In this document: piece by piece, positions 44,193 to 52,817 of the stretch | How positions within the stretch are numbered: the stretch's first letter is position 1 | Layout of the letters: every line of letters begins with the position of its first letter | Assembly (NCBI RefSeq): GCF_900106775.1 | Contig: NZ_FNNQ01000001.1 | Span: forward strand, 1 to 64,000 | DNA: 64,000 nucleotides | Source of the DNA: Marininema mesophilum | Lineage (GTDB): Bacteria; Bacillota; Bacilli; Thermoactinomycetales; DSM-45169 | Direction: 5' to 3' | Notes under the pieces: model-generated | The model's input: the letters and a program-made list of their open reading frames with translations, nothing else | Databases searched by the model: none | Told to the model about the DNA's origin: nothing | Made by a program: the position numbers and the translations under genes

Positions 44193-45506
44193 ATGAATCC
44201 ATTAGATATTCATGAAATCGGCGAAATCGTACGCAAGGTACGTAAAGAACGGGGCTTGCGCTTAGAAGATCTAGCAGATGAAAATATATCTCCAGCTACC
44301 ATCAGTAATATTGAGCGTGGCGTTCCTCATGTAAGTATGAAGAAAGCCCACTATCTATTGAGTAAATTAGATATTGACTTACATAACCTTCCTGATCTAA
44401 TCATGAAGGAACAAAAAGAGCATCAGGACCTAAATTTTCAATTATTATCCATCGAATCGATGTGTACGACCCAACATACTGATAAAGCCTTACATACATT
44501 AGAACAACTTGATATTGACGATGGTCATCCTTATGCAAGTACGGTACTTTATCTTATCGGCAAATGCCATATCCAAAAGAAAAATTGGAAACGAGCAGAA
44601 CGGATCCTTTTCAAAGCCGTGCAACTTACCAACCAAGGAGACCCTACCCATAACATCGAAGCAGCCTCCCTTGCCGAATTAGGCCTTTGTAGTTACTATC
44701 AAAACGATCTGGATAGCGCTTTGAAATATACGGAGAACGGGTTAACTGCCTTCGATCCTCAAGGAGATCGACCCCATGTTCAATTTGTTCTCAAGCAAAA
44801 TAAAGCCGTTTACCTCGAAAGGCTTGGTCGAATTGGTGAAAGCATGCGGGTGGTGGAGTCAGTATGGGAGAGTCTACCCTTCATCGATGAATCCAATATG
44901 GTCCTCACTTTTTATTGGTTACGCTCAGAGCTTCTGCGACGGTCCAAGGTATATGAGGATGCCATCCTATTTGCTACAGAAGGCTTAGAGAAAGCTCGCC
45001 GTAATACCAATTACAATCTTATGTACGATCTTTGGACAGTCCTGGGTAGCGTCTATATGGATAATGAGAATTGGGATTCAGCAAAAACATGTTTTAATCG
45101 TGCATTGGAGTTGGAAGAGTTTCTCTCCAGTAAACACAAATTCATTGTTACCTATGCTCGTCTGGGCGTTCTCTATATCCAATTAAATGCCTGGGAAGAT
45201 GCCAAAATAGTTATCGAAAAATCCATCCAATTTGGTAAAGAGTATAATGACATTCCGCGATTAACCTACGCTTTACACACCATGGGTGATTTTTATCGTC
45301 TTCAGGGAGAATCCCAAGAAGCGATTTCCTATTATCAACATTGTTATGAACTTTGTCATCAGCATCATCTAAAAGAAAAAGAATACCAAGCACTTCTAAG
45401 ACTCGCTCAATGTTGGGAAGAAACTAATGAAGTGGAATTTCAAAAACATATCCGTAATATGTATGAAGTACAACTACAACTGAATAAGTTAGGAGGACGC
45501 TTTTGA
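44193..45506 (+). CDS. RRNPP-type regulator: HTH_3 domain plus TPR domain (NprR/PlcR-like)
   Basis: 437 residues. N-terminal helix-turn-helix (residues about 8-60: GEIVRKVRKERGLRLEDLAD, ISPATISNIERG). Residues about 85-430 are helical repeats of TPR type (for example AIYLIGKCHIQKKNWKRAER-like, WDSAKTCFNRALELEEF, AISYYQHCYELC). This is the shape of peptide-sensing regulators such as NprR, PlcR and Rap. The next gene, overlapping its stop (TTGA), encodes a small secreted peptide, as in nprR-nprX. ATG at 44193 has AGGGGAG upstream. Probably a quorum-sensing regulator; targets unknown. Confidence 0.85.
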   Translation: MNPLDIHEIGEIVRKVRKERGLRLEDLADENISPATISNIERGVPHVSMKKAHYLLSKLDIDLHNLPDLIMKEQKEHQDLNFQLLSIESMCTTQHTDKALHTLEQLDIDDGHPYASTVLYLIGKCHIQKKNWKRAERILFKAVQLTNQGDPTHNIEAASLAELGLCSYYQNDLDSALKYTENGLTAFDPQGDRPHVQFVLKQNKAVYLERLGRIGESMRVVESVWESLPFIDESNMVLTFYWLRSELLRRSKVYEDAILFATEGLEKARRNTNYNLMYDLWTVLGSVYMDNENWDSAKTCFNRALELEEFLSSKHKFIVTYARLGVLYIQLNAWEDAKIVIEKSIQFGKEYNDIPRLTYALHTMGDFYRLQGESQEAISYYQHCYELCHQHHLKEKEYQALLRLAQCWEETNEVEFQKHIRNMYEVQLQLNKLGGRF

Positions 45507-45640
45507 GGAAAAAATTGCAACTCCTCTTTTGTATCTTGACTCTTCTATGTTCTATTGGTGGCTATCTGTTGCCTACTAACCACGTTCAGACCCCCGTTAT
45601 CGTGGCCGAAGGATCGGATAGCGATCCTACTGGAACATGA
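45503..45640 (+). CDS. Exported pro-peptide (Phr/NprX-like signalling peptide) coupled to the regulator
   Basis: TTG at 45503 overlaps the receptor stop codon as TTGA and has AGGAGG 6 bases before it, so translation is well supported. The 45 residues start MRKKLQLLFCILTLLCSIGG, a classic export signal (basic start, hydrophobic core), and end VAEGSDSDPTGT. The C-terminal segment is where Phr/NprX peptides carry the mature signal. Too short for most gene finders. Mature form unknown: candidates lie among the last 5-9 residues. Confidence 0.85.
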   Translation: MRKKLQLLFCILTLLCSIGGYLLPTNHVQTPVIVAEGSDSDPTGT

Positions 45641-45796
45641 AGGACGAACCCCATCATGCCGGGCAGGTCCGTGACCTCGCCTGTCTTTTCTGTACCAGCT
45701 ATCTACAAGGGCATTTAACATGGATGTAAATAACTAAATATTCCGTTTTCTAACGGATCAAAGGAGTAGATTACTCATTCGCAGTTGCTTCCATAG

Positions 45797-45842
45797 AAGA
45801 AGAAAAAACAGGCCGAGAGCTCTCGGCCTGTTTTTTCTTCTT
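45797..45842. terminator. Perfect palindromic terminator (23-bp stem) after the signalling cassette
   Basis: AAGAAGAAAAAACAGGCCGA pairs with its exact complement on the other side of GAGCTC; the T runs on both sides let it act in both directions, for the pro-peptide transcript and for the convergent small membrane gene. Confidence 0.9.
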
Positions 45843-46077
45843 ATTCATCTACTTTCCCTTGTGTTTCATCTACTTTTCCTTGTACTTCTTCTACTTCCGC
45901 TTGCTCGCTTTTCCCTTTGAACAAAGGGTGAATATACTTCTTAAAGAACCAAGAAGCAACTAAAGCGACAATAAGCGCTTTAACAATAAAAACTCCTACA
46001 TCTGCGCCTAAAGGGATGATTAATTGATTCACCCAATCGACCTCGGGAGATTGTTGTGCACCTGGGATAATAATCAC
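45841..46077 (-). CDS. Small membrane protein, unknown function
   Basis: Up to 78 residues: a hydrophobic helix (VGVFIVKALIVALVASWFF), a basic stretch (KKYIHPLFKGK) and an acidic tail with a repeat (VQGKVDETQGKVDE). No family recognised. The GTG at 46077 overlaps the AAGGAG ribosome site, so the real start may be the GTG at VNQLIIP or a rarer codon next to the site. Confidence 0.55.
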   Translation of the reverse strand: MIIIPGAQQSPEVDWVNQLIIPLGADVGVFIVKALIVALVASWFFKKYIHPLFKGKSEQAEVEEVQGKVDETQGKVDE

Positions 46078-46480
46078 TCCTTAAAGTATAAGTCCAATAA
46101 TACAATGAATCACATGCCAAAGGATACCTGTACTTTAACTTTTCCCCCTTTTTAAAAACACTTTTACTAACATTCCCCCACAAGCAGGTAAGTAAACGTC
46201 CTCAATGAAAACATCAAAAAGTAGGAATATTCCCAAATACTTTAAAGATGTATATACTTATAATGAAAGTGTAATGTATTTTCCCGTAACACCAGGTTCA
46301 TAACTATGATCATTTCTCTCACTACGTGAGAGAACAACAAGGTAGATACCATTCTGGTACCTACCTTGTTGTTCGACGATATTATTTAAGTACTTCTTTC
46401 GCCAATGACTTAAGTTCAATTATGTTGCAAAAATCATGAAAAGTGTGCAGTAAGCGTAGAGATGGTCAAAAAAATGAGCC
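46078..46480. other. Intergenic region with one long hairpin
   Basis: At 46332-46374 GAACAACAAGGTAG and CTACCTTGTTGTTC form a 14-bp stem (plus inner TACC/GGTA), without a T run on either side. No coding frame with a ribosome site. The upstream half should hold the promoter of the 45841-46077 gene. Confidence 0.5.
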
Positions 46481-46930
46481 TTAGTAATACTTAGTCCGTT
46501 CTATAATCTTCATTTTAAGATTTTTATCTACTTTCACTTTAAAAACAAATCCTTTTAAAGATTTTTTCCCATTAAGAATTCCTTGGTATTCTCCTATGAA
46601 CTCGTAAACTCCAGGGGATGGATTAAATGACTTAGGTGCAATATGTTTATAGTCTTTACTAGTCGTATTCACCTTGGAGGCGTGCTGATAAAAAGGATTA
46701 GGGGCTACTTTAGGGTCTTTTCTAAAAACAATGATATACTGACCTTTTGCATTTTTGATTTTCTTAGTAAAATTAAGCTGGAAAGTTCTTTTACCTTTTA
46801 CTACTCCATCAAGAAGAAAAGCATCTTTTTTTCCCTTTTCATGATTTTTTTCAGCTAAAGCTGGAGCTGAAAAAGTGAAGAAGAGCGCAAAGGCAAGCAT
46901 AAATGGTAAGAAGCTACGTAATTTTGACAT
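46481..46930 (-). CDS. Secreted protein of unknown function
   Basis: 149 residues. Signal peptide MSKLRSFLPFMLAFALFFTF with a cleavage site after PALA (about residue 27). The mature part is rich in Lys and beta-prone (RTFQLNFTKKIKNAKGQYII, SPGVYEFIGEYQG), perhaps one small beta sandwich. No Cys. The ATG follows an AAGGAGTGG ribosome site. No family recognised and no neighbours on the same strand within 200 bases. Confidence 0.75.
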   Translation of the reverse strand: MSKLRSFLPFMLAFALFFTFSAPALAEKNHEKGKKDAFLLDGVVKGKRTFQLNFTKKIKNAKGQYIIVFRKDPKVAPNPFYQHASKVNTTSKDYKHIAPKSFNPSPGVYEFIGEYQGILNGKKSLKGFVFKVKVDKNLKMKIIERTKYY

Positions 46931-47138
46931 GTAACCACTCCTTAAATATTTTGAAGCTCACATTTGTATAATACATTTTATACTCTATTTTATCCAGCAA
47001 AAAACACGTTCGTAATTTCCATACCGTTTACTTCTTATTGGACAAATGGCCCCAAAATCGATCGATGCTCCTTCTGGGCCTAAAAGAGGCCCGTTCTTTG
47101 TTATGCTCTGATAAACTCTCTTATTTAGATTAAGATAG

Positions 47139-48605
47139 TTAATACGCCCGAGCAAACCATGTTGTAAACTTCGATTCACTGCCACATGCAATGCATCGCT
47201 TCTTCACCACAGGCGCCTCAAAGGGGATATTGCGAGAAGTTAGCTTTGTCTCCTCCTTTACCTTTGACTCACAAGACTCCTCCCCACACCAACCGGCTAA
47301 TACCCAGCCAACTGCCTTACTTTCCTTTTCCATTTGAGCTACATGAGCATTTAAATCTCCTATTGTTTCAATCTCAAGATATGAGTTCTTCTCCCGGAAA
47401 TCCAACGCTCTTTGGAACATCTCTTCCTGAATCTTAACCAGTAGTTCCTCCACCTGCTCCACTACACGATCTAGCTCAACAGTCACCTTCTCACCAGTAT
47501 CTCGACGAGCTAAAATCACCTGATTGTTATCAACATCCCGTGGACCTATTTCCAAACGAAGAGGAACCCCTCGCAACTCCCATTCATTAAACTTCCATCC
47601 GGGGGACTCATCCCGGAGATCCGCCCTTACTCTAATCCCAGCTTCCTTCAGCTGGTCAAAGAGAGGATCAAATTTCTCCATCACCTTCTCACGCAATTTA
47701 CCCGGTCCGACAGGTATCATCACTAGCTGTGTTGGTGCCATACGTGGAGGGTTAACCAATCCACGATCATCCCCATGTACCATAATCATCGATCCGATCA
47801 AACGAGTCGATGTGCCCCAGGAGGTGGTATGTACATACTTCTGCTGGTTATCGCGATCTAAAAATTGAATATCAAATCCTCTAGCAAAGTTTTCTCCAAG
47901 ATAATGAGAGGTACCTGCCTGAACCGCCTTCCCATCCTTCATCATCGCCTCGATCGAATAGGTGTCTACTGCGCCTGCAAATCGTTCACTAGGGGTTTTC
48001 TGCCCCATCCAAACAGGAATCGCAAGCTCTTGTTCCACCACTTCTTTATATATCTGAAGCATCTGCATCGTCTCTTCGCGGGCCTCTTCTTCAGTAGCAT
48101 GAGCCGTATGTCCTTCCTGCCACAGAAATTCCGAAGTGCGCAAAAAAGGTAACGTCCGTTTCTCCCAACGAAACACATTGGCCCATTGGTTAATTAAAAC
48201 GGGCAAGTCCCGGTAGCTTTGGATCCACTGACTGTACATACGACCAACCATCGTCTCAGATGTAGGTCGAAGCGCAAGCTTCTCCTCCAACTTTTCGCTT
48301 CCCGCCTCGGTAACCCATGGTAGTTCTGGGTTAAAGCCTTCTACATGCTCCTTTTCTTTCTGAAAAAACGACTCAGGTATCAACATCGGAAAGTAAGCGT
48401 TCCGATGTCCAGTCTCCTTAAATCGCCCATCCATCACAGACTGGATGCGCTCCCATAATTCAAAACCATCCGGTTTAAAGACGATACAGCCACGCACAGG
48501 TGTATAATCCATAAGATCCGCTTTTCGTATCGCATCGATATACCAGCGGGAAAAATTCTCTGACTGAGGGGTAATCCCCTTCTCATTCACTTTACCATCT
48601 GCCAT
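47139..48605 (-). CDS. proS: Prolyl-tRNA synthetase (archaeal/eukaryal-type, no editing domain)
   Basis: About 488 residues. Class II signatures: motif 2 FRWEKRTLPFLRTSEFLWQE and the Pro-specific YVHTTSWGTSTRLIGSMIM with GDDRGLVNPPRMAP. There is no YbaK-type insert, so this is the ProS type 3 form. The C-terminal zinc-binding region (GWCGEESCESKVKEETKLTS, KKRCIACGS) is present. The ATG at 48605 has GGGAGTG 8 bases before it; the longer frame is not needed. Controlled by the T-box element at 48637-48870. Confidence 0.94.
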   Translation of the reverse strand: MADGKVNEKGITPQSENFSRWYIDAIRKADLMDYTPVRGCIVFKPDGFELWERIQSVMDGRFKETGHRNAYFPMLIPESFFQKEKEHVEGFNPELPWVTEAGSEKLEEKLALRPTSETMVGRMYSQWIQSYRDLPVLINQWANVFRWEKRTLPFLRTSEFLWQEGHTAHATEEEAREETMQMLQIYKEVVEQELAIPVWMGQKTPSERFAGAVDTYSIEAMMKDGKAVQAGTSHYLGENFARGFDIQFLDRDNQQKYVHTTSWGTSTRLIGSMIMVHGDDRGLVNPPRMAPTQLVMIPVGPGKLREKVMEKFDPLFDQLKEAGIRVRADLRDESPGWKFNEWELRGVPLRLEIGPRDVDNNQVILARRDTGEKVTVELDRVVEQVEELLVKIQEEMFQRALDFREKNSYLEIETIGDLNAHVAQMEKESKAVGWVLAGWCGEESCESKVKEETKLTSRNIPFEAPVVKKRCIACGSESKFTTWFARAY

Positions 48606-48636
48606 AACCATCACTCCCTGAAAAGAAATGCTACGC

Positions 48637-48870
48637 AAAAAATCCCCTATCCCAATAGGGACGGAGGATTAACCCGCGGTACCACCCTGATTAACCATAA
48701 CGATATGTTATGGTTCACTCAAATTCCCTCAATAACGGTAGGGCATCCGATATGGCTCATCACCAATGGCTCCAGGGTGGGAACAGTTATTTCTAGTGTA
48801 TCGACTTTCAGCAACCGTCGACTCTCTGTAACACATTCGCAATAACTGTTTTACCTTTCATCACCTGTTA
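48637..48870 (-). promoter_or_regulatory. T-box riboswitch of proS
   Basis: On the minus strand, AGGGTGGTACCGCGGG (48673-48688) is the canonical T-box sequence, followed by a CCCTAT/ATAGGG terminator stem and TTTTTT (48637-48660). Upstream are AACAGTTATT/AATAACTGTT Stem I arms, a GAGAG bulge and GGTTGCTGAAAG. A CCC at 48779-48781, followed by A, is a candidate Pro specifier by its place relative to thrS-type leaders. Binding of uncharged tRNA-Pro would antiterminate. Confidence 0.88.
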
Positions 48871-49001
48871 GTTGTTAATTAACAAAATGTTATCACCAGA
48901 ATAATCCAATGTCAATATTCAATTCAATCATATCCCTTGTTACACAGGTACAAGTTATTTAGTGACTACTACCAGAGAGGTTTATAAGCATAATCTTAAT
49001 C

Positions 49002-49247
49002 TCACTCAACAATCATAGCAATGACCCCTACACATAGAAATCCCACCGAAATGAGGATTGTTGCAACAACCACATCCGAGATGAAATCAATTACTTTATC
49101 TACAGGACCCTTCTCCCCCCACTCCTTTTTTGAGGGATAGTTCTTGACAAAAAACCAGACCCACAATCTGATGCATATAAAAAATATAACAATCGCACTT
49201 ATAACTATACCAAACAATATAAGGATGTTTTTTTCTATGTAGATCAT
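49002..49247 (-). CDS. Small membrane protein, unknown function
   Basis: Up to 81 residues with two hydrophobic helices (ILILFGIVISAIVIFFICIR and VVVATILISVGFLCVGVIAM) and a charged loop (PSKKEWGEKGPVDK). No family recognised. AAGGAG directly abuts the ATG, so translation may start at a downstream codon (for example the TTG of LFGIV). Stands alone. Confidence 0.5.
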   Translation of the reverse strand: MIYIEKNILILFGIVISAIVIFFICIRLWVWFFVKNYPSKKEWGEKGPVDKVIDFISDVVVATILISVGFLCVGVIAMIVE

Positions 49248-49557
49248 CTCCTTATTGACTATTTATGTATTCTTTGAACTGAATTAAGTTCTTTACGATC
49301 TCTCACAGTTTCCAGGAGATGACCTTCTCCACTCACCCATGACATTCATAAATATTCTCCCTCTAAATATAATAACATCACTAAAGTGTATTATTCTATT
49401 TTAATTAGTCTCAATCTGTTTTTTGTGTAACATATCCACAGTTTACCTTTTATTTTCTTATCAACTTTCTCTTATCAACTTTCTCTTATCTACATAAATA
49501 AACGTGGTAAATTTACCACGTTTATTTATGTAGATATACTTACCTCTTATCTTTCAC
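49248..49557. other. AT-rich spacer with tandem repeat and 25-bp inverted repeat
   Basis: A 14-15 base repeat (CTTATCAACTTT) occurs twice at about 49457-49485. At 49487-49536 two 25-base arms (TATCTACATAAATAAACGTG onward) are perfect complements with no spacer, followed by TATACTTACC. No gene. Confidence 0.7.
49487..49536. repeat. Perfect 25-bp inverted repeat without spacer
   Basis: 49487-49511 and 49512-49536 are exact reverse complements. It stands 21 bases after the stop of the 49558-50178 gene, so it may be its terminator, but the T tract is weak. Confidence 0.8.
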
Positions 49558-50178
49558 CTATGTCAATTCAAAAGTCCCTACGTTATCCTTGGGTTCAGAG
49601 AAATAGCTCATCTTCTCTAGAGAAGCCACGCAATTACGCTGTCCATCGCTCGATTGAAGTAAGACCGTACCTTCTCCTGTGCGTAATACTTCCCCATTTT
49701 TCAGTACTAATCCATTATGAAAATGAATGTTTACAGGCAACCGTATCATGGTATTAAACTGCTCACGTAACGGCTTTTCCTTGCATAGGCACTCCCCCCC
49801 TTTGCGGCTGGTTAGAGGTTGTAACAGAGTTATTTCAGGATCCGCATTAAAGAAAACGGCTAGCACATCAAAAATGCTAACAACATAGGTAACCATATTT
49901 TGCTGTACAGAAATCAAAAAATTATCTACGGTTTGTATTTCAGCCTTAAGGAAAACAGGTGCTGTTTTTGGTTGATCCGCCACGGTCACTAACATCACCT
50001 GTTGACCCACTACTTGACTGAGTACCTTTTGCATCGGTGTAGTGCAACAATCGCAAATCGATGAGGATATCTGTACATACTTCTTCTTCGATGTTCGAGC
50101 TCTCTTGGACCTTTGCTCCCCTTTTGCCTCCTGCTTCCGTCGAGTGCCCTTACGCTCTTTCCCACTCAATCGATCCAC
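49558..50178 (-). CDS. Cys-containing protein, possibly spore-associated
   Basis: 206 residues. A very basic N-terminus (residues 1-34, rich in K, R and S) precedes two similar segments: SSSICDCCTTPMQKVLSQVV with GQQVMLVT, and later GECLCKEKPLREQFNTMI with LPVNIHFHNG, each followed by beta strands. The CDCC-PMQ-VL pattern resembles small Cys-rich spore-coat or exosporium proteins of Bacillales, from memory only. The two halves may be a duplicated Sm-like fold. Cytoplasmic or spore-coat; no signal peptide. Function unknown. Confidence 0.55.
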   Translation of the reverse strand: MDRLSGKERKGTRRKQEAKGEQRSKRARTSKKKYVQISSSICDCCTTPMQKVLSQVVGQQVMLVTVADQPKTAPVFLKAEIQTVDNFLISVQQNMVTYVVSIFDVLAVFFNADPEITLLQPLTSRKGGECLCKEKPLREQFNTMIRLPVNIHFHNGLVLKNGEVLRTGEGTVLLQSSDGQRNCVASLEKMSYFSEPKDNVGTFELT

Positions 50179-50322
50179 TCCTCACCATGGTCACATGTTC
50201 CATTTATATGAAATATCCGCATTTACTGTGCCATCTTCGGCCACCGTAAAAAAAGTAAGCCTAAGGGAAGCATCTCCCTCGCTTACTTTTTAGTGTAAGT
50301 TGTGTTCTTTTTACAGCCCTTC

Positions 50323-51855
50323 TCACTCCCACCACTTCCGATCCAACGTCCGATACTGGATCGCCTCAGCAACATGCGGCACCTCGATCCTCTCTGAACC
50401 TTCCAGGTCCGCAATCGTACGCGCTAACTTGAGAATGCGGTCATGAGCTCTAGCAGATAACCCAAGAGCATCAAAGGACTGGCGCAGGAGGCTGCTCGAC
50501 TCCTGATCTATCGCACAATGTTGACGAATTAAAGAAGGGGACATGGCTGCGTTGTTCAGCATACCTTTTCCATGATAGCGTTCCTTCTGCACCTGATGGG
50601 CTCTATTTACCCTTTCTCGGATGAGAGTTGAGCTCTCCCCTCGTGCCTCACTTGAAAGTGTCTGAAAATCCACCCTAGGCACCTCTACATGGATATCGAT
50701 ACGATCCAAAAGCGGACCAGATAATTTCGAGCGATAGCGTTGCACCTGGTAAGGTGTACAGATACAACCTCGTTCCTCCGAGTATCCAAAAAATCCACAA
50801 GGACACGGGTTCATCGAACCGACCAACATAAATTGGGCAGGATAGGTTAACACCGCCCTTGCCCGACTAATCGTAACCTCACGATCTTCTAAGGGTTGTC
50901 GTAATACTTCCAGTGCGCTTTTAGAAAACTCCGGCATCTCATCGAGAAAAAGAACACCTCGGTGGGCCAGACTTACTTCCCCAGGCTTTGGTATGGCTCC
51001 CCCTCCCGTAAGGCCCACTTGGGAGATGGTATGATGGGGAGAACGAAAGGGGCGTCTATCTACAAGCCTTCCTTTCTCCGTTAAATTACCTGCAATGCTA
51101 TATACCTTGGTTACCTCCAGCGACTCATCCATAGACATATCAGGCAATATAGAAGGAATCCGTTTAGCTAGCATCGTCTTCCCAGACCCTGGTGGGCCAA
51201 TAAAGAGTAAATTATGCATCCCTGCTGCGGCTACTTCCATGGCTCGTTTAACTTGTGCCTGTCCCTGTACATCCGCAAAATCTACTAAGGAGGTGTCTTC
51301 TTCTACTGTACTTGCCTGTATTTCCCATGGATCTAGCTCTTTCGCTTCCCCCTTTAGAAGGCAGACGGCTTCTGTCAAGGAACGAAGAGGTAGCACTTCC
51401 ATTCCCTCAACGAGGTTAGCCTCTATCCGATTGGCACCCGGAAGCCAGACACGCTTAAAACCCGCCTGTTTACCGGCAATCACCATAGGGAGTACTCCAC
51501 TAAGGGGACGGAGTGTCCCATCCAAAGCAAGTTCCCCTATCCATAAATCCTTCTCCAAACCCTCTGCAGGTAATTGACCACTCGCTACTAATACCCCTAC
51601 TGCAATCGCTAAGTCAAACCCAGCCCCCTCCTTTTTTAAATCCGCAGGTGCTAGATTGGTCGTGATTCGTTGTAAAGGAAACTGGCACCCTGAATTTTTA
51701 ACCGCAGAACGAACTCGATCTCTAGATTCTCGCACGGCTGTATCGGGTAAGCCAACAATATCGAAGACGGGTAAACCATTGCTAATATCGACTTCCACCT
51801 CGACAGTCGTTCCATCAATCCCTAATACGGTACAGGAATGAAGCTTAGCGTACAT
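50323..51855 (-). CDS. YifB/ComM-family AAA ATPase (Mg chelatase-like)
   Basis: 510 residues. N-terminal ChlI-like domain (residues about 1-170: GIDGTTVEVEVDISNGLPVF, VGLPDTAVRESRDRVRSAVK) followed by an AAA module with Walker A IGPPGSGKTMLAKRIPSILP, Walker B VLFLDEMPEF and a C-terminal lid (DRIDIHVEVP). The family includes ComM, a helicase that promotes branch migration during natural transformation in Gram-negatives. ATG with GAGGAGG before it. Function in this organism not shown. Confidence 0.92.
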   Translation of the reverse strand: MYAKLHSCTVLGIDGTTVEVEVDISNGLPVFDIVGLPDTAVRESRDRVRSAVKNSGCQFPLQRITTNLAPADLKKEGAGFDLAIAVGVLVASGQLPAEGLEKDLWIGELALDGTLRPLSGVLPMVIAGKQAGFKRVWLPGANRIEANLVEGMEVLPLRSLTEAVCLLKGEAKELDPWEIQASTVEEDTSLVDFADVQGQAQVKRAMEVAAAGMHNLLFIGPPGSGKTMLAKRIPSILPDMSMDESLEVTKVYSIAGNLTEKGRLVDRRPFRSPHHTISQVGLTGGGAIPKPGEVSLAHRGVLFLDEMPEFSKSALEVLRQPLEDREVTISRARAVLTYPAQFMLVGSMNPCPCGFFGYSEERGCICTPYQVQRYRSKLSGPLLDRIDIHVEVPRVDFQTLSSEARGESSTLIRERVNRAHQVQKERYHGKGMLNNAAMSPSLIRQHCAIDQESSSLLRQSFDALGLSARAHDRILKLARTIADLEGSERIEVPHVAEAIQYRTLDRKWWE

Positions 51856-51896
51856 GGCCTCCTCCTCTATCTCAATCTAGCAAGATACAAAGGTCC

Positions 51897-52817
51897 TCAC
51901 TCTCTTTGAAGTTGTACAGGTTGCTGTTGGCGCTTTTTTTCTGAAGTATAACGGTTGGTTATCCAAACACCTAGTAAAACCATCGCTGACCCAAGAAGCT
52001 GTTCCCAGGTAATCCTCTCTCCATATATGAGGGTACCCAAAAGGATCGCTACCATCGGGGTGAAAAAAGAGTATAAGGAAACACGGATGGCTCCCCATTC
52101 TTTTAAAAGATAAGTAAACATGGTAAATCCAACAATCGATCCGATTATAACGAGATATAACCAGCTAATAACAAAAGTCTGGTGGACATATTCCCATGAG
52201 ATGATCTCCTTCCATTCCACAAAGGGTGCCACTACCATCAGGATGGCACCCCCTAGTAGATTTTCTAAACCAGATACAAGAATGGAAGAGTATTGATTGA
52301 GAGTATCTTTACTAATGACAGCTCCCCAACAATATGCTGTGGTTCCTAAAATAATCGATATCATTCCAAGAATAGCCATTTTATTATCTGGAGATTGAAC
52401 CTGAGGCATAAAGATTACGAACACTCCTAATAGTCCGAGGACGATTCCCCCTATCAATGGAGCATTTAATCTACTTTGCCGGTACAACGAACTAAAGAGT
52501 AGCATCAAAATTGGAATCAATCCCTGCACCAATACAGCCGTCAAGCCCGAGGAAACCCATTGTTCCCCCCAGTAGATCAAACCAAAGGTTACGGCGATGA
52601 CTAATACTCCAAGGATGAAAAGATGTCGGAAAGCTTTCCCTTCCAATCGGAAGGACCCATGCTTCCATCGATACCAGCACAGGAGCAATACCCCTGCTAA
52701 AAAGAATCGAGTACCTGCTGACCAAAGAGGGGGGGCATGATCCACCCCAATTTTAATTGCCAGCCAGGTTGACCCCCATACCAAGCACAGGAGTATAAAG
52801 AACAAACGAAATTTCAA
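51897..52817 (-). CDS. EamA/DMT-family transporter (metabolite exporter)
   Basis: 306 residues with ten helices in two EamA halves (FILLCLVWGSTWLAIKIGVD at the start; LYLVIIGSIVGFTMFTYLLK and WEQLLGSAMVLLGVWI late). The tail is polar (TSEKKRQQQPVQLQRE). Such DMT proteins often export amino acids or other metabolites. The TTG start overlaps the upstream gene's stop as TTGA, with AGGAGGG before it, so it is translationally coupled to the methyltransferase gene; it probably exports the product of that operon. Confidence 0.88.
   Translation of the reverse strand: MKFRLFFILLCLVWGSTWLAIKIGVDHAPPLWSAGTRFFLAGVLLLCWYRWKHGSFRLEGKAFRHLFILGVLVIAVTFGLIYWGEQWVSSGLTAVLVQGLIPILMLLFSSLYRQSRLNAPLIGGIVLGLLGVFVIFMPQVQSPDNKMAILGMISIILGTTAYCWGAVISKDTLNQYSSILVSGLENLLGGAILMVVAPFVEWKEIISWEYVHQTFVISWLYLVIIGSIVGFTMFTYLLKEWGAIRVSLYSFFTPMVAILLGTLIYGERITWEQLLGSAMVLLGVWITNRYTSEKKRQQQPVQLQRE

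Noticed and set aside
46985..47191. 68-codon minus-strand frame after proS
   Set aside because: Overlaps the 3' end of proS in another frame, no ribosome site.
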